The notes beneath the pieces are model-generated. The model was not told the DNA's origin and did no database searches. It saw nothing but the letters and a program-made list of their open reading frames with translations. The position numbers were made by a program, and so were the translations under genes. From Pedococcus_A sp963730585 (GTDB lineage Bacteria > Actinomycetota > Actinomycetes > Actinomycetales > Dermatophilaceae): DNA of 64,000 nucleotides. Of this stretch, positions 21,310 through 29,138 are shown in pieces (the stretch's first letter is position 1; every line of letters starts with the position of its first letter). The stretch lies in contig CAVSSL010000008.1 in assembly GCA_963730585.1 (NCBI GenBank), positions 62,001 through 126,000 of the forward strand, given 5' to 3'.

Positions 21310-23730
21310 ATGCCCACTCTGCCGATGCGCGCCCACCACACCTTCGCCGCGGACGCGCGGTCGGTGTCCAGAGCACGGCTGTTCGCCCGGGAGACGCTGG
21401 AGGAATGGGGCGCCGACGACCTGGTGGACTCCGCCACGCTCCTCGTCAGCGAGCTGGTCACCAACGCCATGGTCCACACGGGAACGACAGCCCTCCTGCG
21501 GCTCAGGCTCGACGCCCAGGTGCTGCGGCTGGAGGTGGAGGACCGCCACCCGGGACGGTCGCTGCCGATGGGCTCGCACAAGCCGACCGATGACGCCGAG
21601 AGCGGCCGGGGTCTGCTGATCACGTCGGCGCTGGCCTCGGCCTGGGGGGTGGAGTACACCGCCACCTCCAAGAACGTGTGGGCGCTGTGCTCTCGCGACA
21701 TGGCGTCGGCTCAGGCCGAGTCCCGCTCGACGCAGACGACGCAGGAAGCTCTCCGCGTCGCGGCAGTCGAGATGTCCGGTGACGGCGTCGTGACGGCGTG
21801 GAACCCCGATGCGACCGCCATGTTCGGCTGGACTCCCGAAGAGGCGGTCGGGAGGGTGTTCGAGGAGATGGTCGACGCCCGGCCCGGGGACCGGCCGCCG
21901 CGGGAGCTCACCACGTCGGCGGCGGCCGGACCGTGGCAGGGCACCTACGCGGTGCTGCGCAAGGACGGCGAGCCGGCACCGGTCTTCGCCTCACACGTCC
22001 CCGCGGGTCGCGGCCGCGGATCGGTGGCGCTGCTCGTACCGGTGAGCCAGCGCGGCCTGCTCGAGCACCCGGTGGCCGCCGCCCGGGCGCCGCGCGCCTG
22101 GTCCGACCCGCTCGGGATCAGGGAGGACGTGCTGCAGCGACTGGGCATCGACGACTACCTCTCCCTGGCCGTGGAGCGGGTGAGGGACCCGATCTCCGCA
22201 GATGCGTCCTACCTCCTGCTGGTGCGGGACTTCGACGACGAGTTCGAGGTCAAGGCGGTCAGCGGCCTGCCGGACGCCCTGCGCGGCACTCGGCTGGAGG
22301 CCGGCTCGGCGGGGATCCCCGACTCGCGCACACCGCACCTTCCGGTGGTCGTGCCCGACCTCTCCGACCTCGAGGTGCCGCTGCTCCAGGGAACCGGCCT
22401 GCGGTCGCTGGTCGTCGTGCCCGTCGTGGTCGAGGGCCGGGTCATCGGGGCTCTCGGGGCGGCCGCCGAACGCGCGGAGTGCTTCGCCGATGACCAGGCG
22501 GTCCAGCTGCAGCGCTTCGCCGACTCGATAGCCGTGGCTGCGGACCGGGCGCGACTCCAGCGGTCGGAACGTGAGCGGCGCGGCTGGCTCAGCTTCATCG
22601 CCGAGGCAGGAGACCTGCTGGCGGGTTCGCTCGACCAGTCCATGACCATGGCGATCACCGGGCAGATCGTCGTACCCCGACTCGCGAGCTGGTGCGCCGT
22701 GTACCTCGACGACGAGCGAGGCAACCCGGTGCTGGAGCACGTCTGGCACGCCGACGAGCAGCTCGTCGAGCCCCTCCTCGCAGCGCTCGAGGACACCAGC
22801 CCCGACCAGCTCGGCGACTCGGTCGACATGCTCCTGGGCCAGTCGCTGACCGTGATCCGGATGGTTGCCCGGGGGCGGCAGATCGGCTTCCTGACCCTGG
22901 GGCGTCCGAAGGACAACCCGCTGCGCAGCGAGGTGTTCATCGTCGCCGAGTCCATCGCGCGCCGGGCGGCACTGGCGATCGACAACGCCCGGGCGCATGG
23001 GGCCCTGCTGGCCGTCGGGCAGGCCCTCCAGCAGAGTCTGTTGCCCTCGTCGATGGAGGTTCCACCGGGGCTCGACGTGGGTGTGGTCTACGAGGCGGCA
23101 GGAGAGGGCACCTCGGCCGGCGGCGACTTCTACGACCTCTTCCCGGTGGGCGGCGGCAGGTGGTGCTTCGTCGTCGGTGACGTGTGCGGAAAAGGGGCGG
23201 AGGCCGCGGCCGTCACCGGCCTCGCGCGGCACACGATCCGGGCACTGGCCCAGGCGGGCTTCCCGGTCCCGGCAGTCCTCGAACGCCTGAACGCCGCGAT
23301 CCTCGCCGAGGGCGCGAGGTCGCGGTTCCTGACCCTGGTGTGCGGGACGCTCCACCTCGACGGTCGCCGGCTGAGGGCGAACGTCGTGAACGCCGGCCAC
23401 CCGCCGCCGTTCGTCGTGCGGAACGGCGGCGAGGTCAGCCAGATCGGCAGGCCCCAGCCGCTCCTGGGTGTGCTCGACCACGTGGAGTACGAGGCCGAGG
23501 AGCACGTGGTCGAAGGCGGCGAGGTCCTCGTCGTGGTCACCGACGGTGTCCTGGAGCGACGCAGGAACGACCACATGCTCGGTGAGGAGGGGCTCGGCGT
23601 CGAGCTCGCCCACGCGGCCCACCTGCCCGCTCAGGCGGTCGCCGAGCGGATCCGCCGGCTGGTCCTGGACTTCACCGCGCAGCCGCCCCACGACGACATG
23701 GCCATCCTCGTGGTCAGGATCGAGACCTGA
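21310..23730 (+). CDS. osaC: RsbW-PAS-GAF-PP2C multidomain regulator (OsaC-like)
   Basis: 806 residues. An RsbW-like ATPase (1-125; N-box SELVTNAMVHT, G2 SGRGLLITSAL) is followed by a PAS domain (about 145-245; GDGVVTAWNPDATAMFGW) and two GAF-like domains (about 285-430 and 435-570). The C-terminal SpoIIE/PP2C phosphatase (590-806) has metal Asp residues in SAGGDFYDLF and VVGDVCGKG. This is the architecture of OsaC, which in Streptomyces resets the SigB osmotic-stress response and is encoded beside osaAB. Here it is divergent from osaA across 89 bases. The ATG at 21310 has GAGAGG very close; a second ATG at 21325 is possible. Confidence 0.88.
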   Translation: MPTLPMRAHHTFAADARSVSRARLFARETLEEWGADDLVDSATLLVSELVTNAMVHTGTTALLRLRLDAQVLRLEVEDRHPGRSLPMGSHKPTDDAESGRGLLITSALASAWGVEYTATSKNVWALCSRDMASAQAESRSTQTTQEALRVAAVEMSGDGVVTAWNPDATAMFGWTPEEAVGRVFEEMVDARPGDRPPRELTTSAAAGPWQGTYAVLRKDGEPAPVFASHVPAGRGRGSVALLVPVSQRGLLEHPVAAARAPRAWSDPLGIREDVLQRLGIDDYLSLAVERVRDPISADASYLLLVRDFDDEFEVKAVSGLPDALRGTRLEAGSAGIPDSRTPHLPVVVPDLSDLEVPLLQGTGLRSLVVVPVVVEGRVIGALGAAAERAECFADDQAVQLQRFADSIAVAADRARLQRSERERRGWLSFIAEAGDLLAGSLDQSMTMAITGQIVVPRLASWCAVYLDDERGNPVLEHVWHADEQLVEPLLAALEDTSPDQLGDSVDMLLGQSLTVIRMVARGRQIGFLTLGRPKDNPLRSEVFIVAESIARRAALAIDNARAHGALLAVGQALQQSLLPSSMEVPPGLDVGVVYEAAGEGTSAGGDFYDLFPVGGGRWCFVVGDVCGKGAEAAAVTGLARHTIRALAQAGFPVPAVLERLNAAILAEGARSRFLTLVCGTLHLDGRRLRANVVNAGHPPPFVVRNGGEVSQIGRPQPLLGVLDHVEYEAEEHVVEGGEVLVVVTDGVLERRRNDHMLGEEGLGVELAHAAHLPAQAVAERIRRLVLDFTAQPPHDDMAILVVRIET

Positions 23731-23741
23731 CAGACGCGGGT

Positions 23742-23783
23742 TCGGGGTGTTGCCGCGCGCTACTCCACGCGCCAACACCCCGA
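23742..23783. terminator. Bidirectional terminator between osaC and the radical SAM gene
   Basis: TCGGGGTGTTG (23742-23752) pairs with CAACACCCCGA (23773-23783), with a shorter GCGCG/CGCGC inner stem. It sits between two converging stop codons 66 bases apart. Confidence 0.7.
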
Positions 23784-23796
23784 GCCGGCAGGCGGG

Positions 23797-25797
23797 TCAG
23801 TGGGAGTGGCCGGCGCTCTCGAGCATCTGTTCGCGGCCGGAGCCGAGCACCGTCAGGGGCAGCAGCTTCTTGCCGGTCGGGCCGATCTCGATCTCGGTGC
23901 CCATCTGAGGGCACACCCCGCAGTCGAAGCACGGGGTCCAGCGGCAGTCGTCGACCTCGGTCTCGTCGAGCGCGTCCTGCCAGTCGTCCCAGAGCCACTC
24001 CTTGTCGAGCCCGGAGTCGATGTGGTCCCACGGGAGCACCTCGGTCTCGCCGCGCTCACGCGTGGTGTACCAGGCGACGTCGACCGGGAGATCTGCGAGG
24101 GCCTCCTCCGCACAGCGCATCCACCGCTCGTAGGAGAAGTGCTCGCTCCAGCCGTCGAACCGGCCGCCGTCACGCCAGACCGCCTCGATGACGCGGCCGA
24201 CGCGGCGGTCTCCGCGCGAGAGCAGGCCCTCGACGATGCCGGGCTTGCCGTCGTGGTAGCGGAACCCGATCGAGGAGCCGTACCGCTTGTCGGCACGGAT
24301 CGCGTCGCGCAGCTTCTCCAGGCGCGCGTCGGTCTCCTCGGCGCCGAGCTGGCCGCACCACTGGAACGGCGTGTGCGGCTTGGGCACGAAGCCACCGATC
24401 GAGACGGTGCACCGGATGTCGCGCCGGCCGCTGACCTGCCGGCCGGTCTCGATGACCCGCTTGGCGAGCTCGGCGATCTGCAGCACGTCCTCGTCGGTCT
24501 CGGTCGGCAGGCCGCACATGAAGTAGAGCTTCACCTGCCGCCAGCCCGCGCCGTAGGCCGCCGCGACGGTGTTGATGAGGTCGTCCTCGGTCACCATCTT
24601 GTTGATGACCTTGCGGATCCGCTCGCTGCCGCCCTCGGGGGCGAACGTCAGGCCGGAGCGGCGCCCGTTGCGGGTCAGCTCGTTGGCCAGGTCGATGTTG
24701 AACGCGTCGACGCGGGTCGACGGCAGCGACAACCCGGTCTCGGTGCCCTCGTAGCGGTCGGCCAGGCCCTTGGTGATGTCGGCGATCTCGGAGTGGTCGG
24801 CCGAGCTCAGCGAGAGCAGGCCGACCTCCTCGAACCCGGTCGCCGACAGCCCGCGCTCGACCATCTCGCCGATGCCCGTGATGGACCGCTCGCGCACCGG
24901 GCGGGTGATCATGCCGGCCTGGCAGAACCGGCAGCCGCGGGTGCAGCCCCGGAAGATCTCGACCGACATGCGCTCGTGCACCGACTCGGCCAGCGGCACC
25001 AGCGGCTGCTTCGGGTAGGGCCACTCGTCGAGGTCCATGACGGTGTGCTTGGCGACGCGCCACGGCACACCGGTTGCCTCCGGCTTCGGCGCCACGCGCT
25101 TGATCCGGCCGTCGGGCAGGTAGTCGACGTCGTAGAAGGCCGGCACGTAGACGCCGCCGGTGCGAGCCAGGCGCAGCAGCAGCTCGTGGCGGCCGCCGGG
25201 CCGCCCCTGGGCCTTCCACTCCGAGACGAGGTCGGTCACCGTCAGCACGGCCTGCTCGCCGTCGCCGACGATGGCCGCGTCGATGAAGTCGGCGATGGTC
25301 TCGGGGTTGAACGCGGCGTGGCCGCCGGCGATCACGACCGGGTCGGCCTCGGTGCGGTCGACGGCGTGCAGCGGGATCCCGGCGAGGTCGAGCGCGGTGA
25401 GCATGTTCGTGTAGCCGAGCTCGGTGGAGAACGAGACGCCGAAGAGGTCGAAGTCGCGCACCGACCGGTGGGCGTCCACCGTGAACTGGGGCACGGCGGC
25501 ATCCCGCATCAGGCGCTCGAGGTCGGGCCACACGGCATACGTGCGCTCGGCGAGGGCGTCCTCGCGCTCGTTGAGGACCTCGTAGAGGATCATGACGCCC
25601 TGGTTGGGCACCCCCACCTCGTAGGCGTCGGGGTACATCAGCGCCCAGCGCACCGTGAGGTCCTCGCCGCCGGGGCCGAAGCCGCCGCAGTCCCAGTCCT
25701 TCACGGTCGAGTTGAGCTCGCCACCGACGTACTGGATGGGCTTGGAGACCTGCTCGAGCAGAGGCTCGAGGGCAGGGAAGACGGACATGCCAGACAT
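23797..25797 (-). CDS. TIGR03960-family B12-binding radical SAM protein
   Basis: 666 residues. The N-terminal half resembles a cobalamin-binding/Rossmann region (DAYEVGVPNQGVMILYEVLN, VVIAGGHAAFNPE, IVGDGEQA). The radical SAM domain has its CxxxCxxC cluster in FRGCTRGCRFCQAG near residue 290, then LSSADHSEI and LTFAPEGGSERIRKVINK. The C-terminus holds a CxxCGVC-like cysteine group (CFDCGVCPQMG). The precise reaction is unknown. Start ATG at 25797 has TACCCT seven bases upstream (leaderless). Its usual neighbour DUF2344-rne lies 14 kb away. Octamer at 25534-25540 encodes Tyr-Ala. Confidence 0.92.
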   Translation of the reverse strand: MSGMSVFPALEPLLEQVSKPIQYVGGELNSTVKDWDCGGFGPGGEDLTVRWALMYPDAYEVGVPNQGVMILYEVLNEREDALAERTYAVWPDLERLMRDAAVPQFTVDAHRSVRDFDLFGVSFSTELGYTNMLTALDLAGIPLHAVDRTEADPVVIAGGHAAFNPETIADFIDAAIVGDGEQAVLTVTDLVSEWKAQGRPGGRHELLLRLARTGGVYVPAFYDVDYLPDGRIKRVAPKPEATGVPWRVAKHTVMDLDEWPYPKQPLVPLAESVHERMSVEIFRGCTRGCRFCQAGMITRPVRERSITGIGEMVERGLSATGFEEVGLLSLSSADHSEIADITKGLADRYEGTETGLSLPSTRVDAFNIDLANELTRNGRRSGLTFAPEGGSERIRKVINKMVTEDDLINTVAAAYGAGWRQVKLYFMCGLPTETDEDVLQIAELAKRVIETGRQVSGRRDIRCTVSIGGFVPKPHTPFQWCGQLGAEETDARLEKLRDAIRADKRYGSSIGFRYHDGKPGIVEGLLSRGDRRVGRVIEAVWRDGGRFDGWSEHFSYERWMRCAEEALADLPVDVAWYTTRERGETEVLPWDHIDSGLDKEWLWDDWQDALDETEVDDCRWTPCFDCGVCPQMGTEIEIGPTGKKLLPLTVLGSGREQMLESAGHSH

Positions 25798-25804
25798 GGG
25801 CTCA

Positions 25805-25810
25805 AGGGTA
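25805..25810 (-). promoter_or_regulatory. Candidate leaderless -10 box for the radical SAM gene
   Basis: TACCCT on the minus strand ends seven bases before ATG 25797; this decides for that ATG over the next one at 25788. Confidence 0.4.
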
Positions 25811-25904
25811 GACCGGGCCCCCGCCGCTGCCCGAATCGCGAACCGGGCAGCCCCACCCTCCCCCGTTCCCAGACGGCTCCCAGACCGTTCCCAGCATCCG
25901 GTCC

Positions 25905-25910
25905 TACCGT
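25905..25910 (+). promoter_or_regulatory. Candidate leaderless -10 box for the small gene at 25918
   Basis: TACCGT ends seven bases before the ATG. Upstream lie three spaced copies of a CCCAG motif (about 25869-25894). Confidence 0.4.
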
Positions 25911-25917
25911 CCGGACC

Positions 25918-26079
25918 ATGCGTCCTCGTGCCCTCACCGTGCGCCTCCTGGCCGGCACCGTCGCCGGGCTGCTGCTGCTCGCCCACCTGCACCACCACCT
26001 CGGTGACGACGCCTCGCCACCGACGCTCGCCGCCCGACCACCGGCCGTCGCCGCCGCGGTGTCACACCCGGCGCACTAG
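25918..26079 (+). CDS. Small His-rich single-pass or exported protein (53 aa), hypothetical
   Basis: I do not recognise this gene. 53 residues: a basic start (MRPRALTVRLLAG), a hydrophobic stretch (TVAGLLLLAHL), then HHHLGDD and a Pro/Ala-rich end. This could be a signal peptide plus short tail or a membrane anchor; the His/Asp cluster could bind metal, which is only a guess. A leaderless -10 box fits its ATG exactly, the pattern used by neighbouring genes. It is divergent from the radical SAM gene and 84 bases upstream of the methyltransferase. No homologue is known to me, so it may be non-coding. Confidence 0.45.
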   Translation: MRPRALTVRLLAGTVAGLLLLAHLHHHLGDDASPPTLAARPPAVAAAVSHPAH

Positions 26080-26151
26080 TCGCACCGGTCCGGGCAGCAG
26101 CCACCCTGAGCCGCCCCCTCGGACCGGCCGTCGCGGCACCGGCCCCGGCGG

Positions 26152-26157
26152 CATACT
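26152..26157 (+). promoter_or_regulatory. Candidate leaderless -10 box for the PCMT-like gene
   Basis: CATACT ends six bases before GTG 26164 and is part of an octamer copy (26149-26156). Confidence 0.35.
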
Positions 26158-26163
26158 GACGAG

Positions 26164-26733
26164 GTGGAGGCCGCGGAGCGGGTGCGCGAGGCCATGCGGG
26201 CGGTGCCCCGGGCCAGGTACCTGCCGAGGGCGCAGCGGTTCTTCGCTCCTGCCGACATGGCGCTGCCCATCGGCCACGGACAGACCAACTCACAGCCGAG
26301 CACGGTGCGCGCCATGCTCGTGCTCCTCGACGTCCAGCCCGGCCAGAGGGTGCTCGACGTCGGCGCCGGATCGGGGTGGACGACCGCGATCCTGGCCCAC
26401 CTCACCGGCCCCACCGGCTCCGTCGTGGGCGTCGAGCGGGTCCCCGCGCTCGTCGAGATGGGGGCGGCCAACGTGGCCGGGGCCGGTATGCCGTGGGCGA
26501 GCGTCGTGCAGGCCACGCCCGGTGTGTTCGGGGCACCTGCCGAGGGACCCTTCGACCGCATCCTCGTCTCCGCCGAGCCCGACCACCTCCCCTCCGGGCT
26601 GGTCGCCCAGCTCGCCGAGGACGGCGTCATGGTGATCCCCGTCGGAGGTCGGATGCTGCGCGTGCGGGCGACGGCAGGGGGGCCGGAGGTGGAGCACACC
26701 GGCTACTACCGGTTCGTCCCCCTCCTCCCCTGA
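26164..26733 (+). CDS. PCMT-family (protein-L-isoaspartate O-methyltransferase-like) protein
   Basis: 189 residues. SAM-binding motif I is VLDVGAGSGWTTAILAHL near 62-79. The N-terminal MRAVPRARYLPRAQRFF and the PIGHGQTNSQPSTVRAML segment are typical of PCMT enzymes, which repair isoaspartyl residues in damaged proteins. It is slightly shorter than the usual 205-220 residues, so substrate specificity is uncertain. The GTG start is set by the leaderless -10 box and has GAGG close by. It converges on ogt with an imperfect hairpin between them. Confidence 0.88.
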   Translation: MEAAERVREAMRAVPRARYLPRAQRFFAPADMALPIGHGQTNSQPSTVRAMLVLLDVQPGQRVLDVGAGSGWTTAILAHLTGPTGSVVGVERVPALVEMGAANVAGAGMPWASVVQATPGVFGAPAEGPFDRILVSAEPDHLPSGLVAQLAEDGVMVIPVGGRMLRVRATAGGPEVEHTGYYRFVPLLP

Positions 26734-26740
26734 CGCTGGG

Positions 26741-26767
26741 ACCTTTATCGGGTCACCCGACAAAGGT
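26741..26767. terminator. Imperfect hairpin between converging genes, TTTGTC-type element
   Basis: ACCTTTATCGGGT (26741-26753) and ACCCGACAAAGGT (26755-26767) pair with one mismatch. A partial copy, CTTTGTCGGGTGA, follows at about 26802-26814. It resembles the TTTGTC core of the element at 1236-1310. Termination is the simplest role. Confidence 0.5.
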
Positions 26768-26839
26768 GCGCTTCCCCCACGTGGCACGTCGGGTGAACTG
26801 CCTCTTTGTCGGGTGAGGCCACGGCGGCACGGCCCCGGA

Positions 26840-27378
26840 TCAGAACAACCGCAGCCCCGCCACCCGGGCCTCGAGGTCGAGCAGCAGGCGCTTGCGCGGC
26901 AGGCCGCCGCCGTAGCCGGTGAGGTCTCCCCCGCTGCCCACCACCCGGTGGCACGGCACCACGATGCCGATGGGGTTGCGGCCGTTGGCGAGGCCGACGG
27001 CCCGCGACCCGGTCGGGTTGCCGAGGCGTCGCGCCAGCTCGCCGTAGGTCACGGTCTCCCCGTAGGGGATGCGCATGAGCTCGGCCCAGACCCGGCGCTG
27101 GAAGTCGGTGCCCTCCGGTGCCAGCGGCAGGTCGAACTCGGTGCGCCGGCCCGCGAAGTACTCCTCGAGCTGGGCCGCGGCTCCCGCCAGCACCGGGTCG
27201 TCGGCGCCCGCGGGCTCGCCGTACGCGAGGAGTCCGGGGTGGTGCCGCTGGTCCTCCATCCAGACGCCGACCACCGCCTCGCCCCGGGCCACGAGCGTGA
27301 GCGGGCCCACCGGCGTCTGTCCCAGCACGAGGTGGCGGAGGGATGCCCTGCGCGGCCGGCAGCGACCTGCCTGCTCAT
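26840..27378 (-). CDS. ogt: Methylated-DNA-protein cysteine methyltransferase, probable one-base deletion near its start
   Basis: Repairs O6-methylguanine by irreversible transfer to its cysteine. The active-site motif is PCHRVVGSGG, preceded by RIPYGETVTYGELARRLG and the helix-turn-helix FQRRVWAELM. In frame, the only start is GTG 27328 (LGQTPVGPLTLVARG), which lacks a ribosome site and cuts the domain short. An ATG at 27378 overlaps the ada-alkA stop as ATGA and reads MSRQVAAGRAGHPS, joining the MGMT frame if one base is restored near 27340-27365. I therefore place the start at 27378 with a probable deletion. The corrected length is about 179 residues. Confidence 0.88.
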
Positions 27379-28938
27379 GCGGCCGACCCTTCGGGCGCGG
27401 TGGCCGACTCCGGCAGGGGCTCCTGCGGCAGGCGCCCGGCGGCGTGGTCGCTGAGGCACCACAGGTGCTGCACGGCATACGCGCCCCAGGGGCGCCACCG
27501 CCGCCGCGCCTCGTCGACCGCGGTCCGGCTGGTCAGGCCGAGCGCCACCAGGCCAGAGCGCACGGCGAGGTCGGAGGCCGGGAAGGCGTCGGGGTCGCCC
27601 AGCCCGCGCAGGGCGACCATCTCCACCGACCACGGTCCGATGCCGGGCAGCGCCGACAGCGCCGCACGGGCCGCGGCCCAGTCCTCCCCCGGGCCGAGCC
27701 GCAGGTCGCCGGAGGCCAGGGCGCCGGCCAGCGCGACGAGGGTGCGGGCCCGGGCGCCCGGCATCGCGAGGGTCGCGGGGTCGAGGGCGGCGACGACGTC
27801 CGCTGACGGGAATCCGTGCGTCAGGCCACCGTCGGGGTCGCTGAGCGGGTCGCCGAGGGCACCCGACCAGCCGCCCGGCGAGCCTGCGTGCCGCGGCCGT
27901 CGAGACCTGCTGGCCGAGCACGACCCGCAGGGCGAGCTCCTCGGCGTCGACCGTGCGCGGCACACGGCGCCCGGGCGCGGAGTCGACCAGGGGACGCAGC
28001 AGCGGGTCGAGGCCGAGGTGCGCGTCGACCGCGACCGGGTCGGCGTCGAGGTCGAGCAGGGTCCGACAGCGGGCCACCGCGCTGCCGAGGTCCCTGAGGT
28101 CGGTCAGCCAGACGCGGGCAGCCACGTGGTCGGCGTGCGGCGTGAGGGCGACGACCGCCGGGCCGTGTGGCAGGCGCAAGGCGCGCCGGTACGCGCCGCC
28201 GCGCCACTCCTCGACGCCGGGGACCCGGGTCTCGACCAGGTGGCCGAACAGGCTGTCGGGCACGAGCGGCGCGCGGAACGGCAGCCGCAGCGAGACGTGG
28301 TGCCACGCCCCGCCGGCGACGTGCCCGGCACCAGCCGAGGTGGCGTGCGACGGCACACCGGTCCGGCGCGTCGCCGGGGGCGTCCGCCGGCGCAGCTCGG
28401 TCGGCGTGAGCGCGAAGACCGCCTGCACGGTGGCGTTGAAGGAGCGCACGCTGGCGAAGCCGGAGGCCCAGGCGACCTCCGTCATGGGCAGGTCGCTGGA
28501 CTCGATGAGCGTGCGCGCCGCCTGGGCCCGCTGGGCCCGTGCCAGCGCGAGCGGGCCGGCGCCCAGCTCGGCGGTGACCAGGCGCTCGACCTGCCGTGTG
28601 CTGTAGCCGAGTCGCCGGGCCAGCCCCGCGACGCCCTCGCGGTCGACCACGCCGTCGGCGATGAGTCGCATGGCGCGGGCCGTGACGTCGGCCCGGGTCG
28701 ACCACTCCGGGGAGCCGGGACTCGCGTCCGGGCGGCAGCGCTTGCAGGCCCGGAACCCGGCGGCCTGGGCGGCGGCCGCGCTCGGGTAGAACCGCATGTT
28801 CCGGGGCTTGGGAGGCACCACCGGGCAGCTCGGACGGCAGTAGATGCCCGTGGTCAGCACCGCGGTGAAGAACCAGCCGTCGAAGCGGGCGTCCTTGGCC
28901 TGCACGGCCCGGACGCAGGCCTCGGTGTCGTCATGCAT
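27375..28938 (-). CDS. alkA: Ada-AlkA fusion: AraC-type regulator plus 3-methyladenine DNA glycosylase, with a one-base frameshift
   Basis: Bifunctional adaptive-response protein. The Ada-type metal-binding domain (1-80) has its four cysteines in GIYCRPSCPV and FRACKRCRPD. An AraC helix-turn-helix follows (about 90-185; GLARRLGYSTRQVERLV), then the AlkA N domain and the HhH-GPD glycosylase with LPGIGPWSVEMVAL and the catalytic Asp in FPASDLAVRSG. The frame breaks near residue 355. Deleting one C from 27862-27864 restores RLVGALGDPLSDPDGG; total length 1564 is one more than a multiple of three. The corrected protein is about 520 residues. Its stop overlaps the ogt start, making an alkylation-repair operon. 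Confidence 0.92.
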
Positions 28939-29050
28939 GGGCCCCAGTCTGCCGTCCGCCACCGACGACCACCGGCAGGAATCCGACATCGTCCTCGGCT
29001 CCCCCTGGGCACGCGGCATACCGGCAGGCCCCTCCCTGCCTGGAACGAAC

Positions 29051-29083
29051 GGCGCCCCGCCACCTCGGTGGTGGCGGGGCGCC
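29051..29083 (-). terminator. Strong hairpin terminator after the acyl-CoA synthetase gene
   Basis: Perfect 14-base arms GGCGCCCCGCCACC (29051-29064) and complement (29070-29083) with a 5-base loop, downstream of the synthetase stop. Confidence 0.8.
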
Positions 29084-29128
29084 GTGTCGATCAGTCCGGT
29101 GTCGATCAGCCCGGTGTCGGTCGGCCGT
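29084..29128. repeat. Three tandem 15-base repeats
   Basis: GTGTCGATCAGTCCG, then GTGTCGATCAGCCCG, then a diverged GTGTCGGTCGGCCGT, lying between the synthetase stop and its terminator. Confidence 0.7.
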
Positions 29129-29138
29129 GGGCCTCAGG

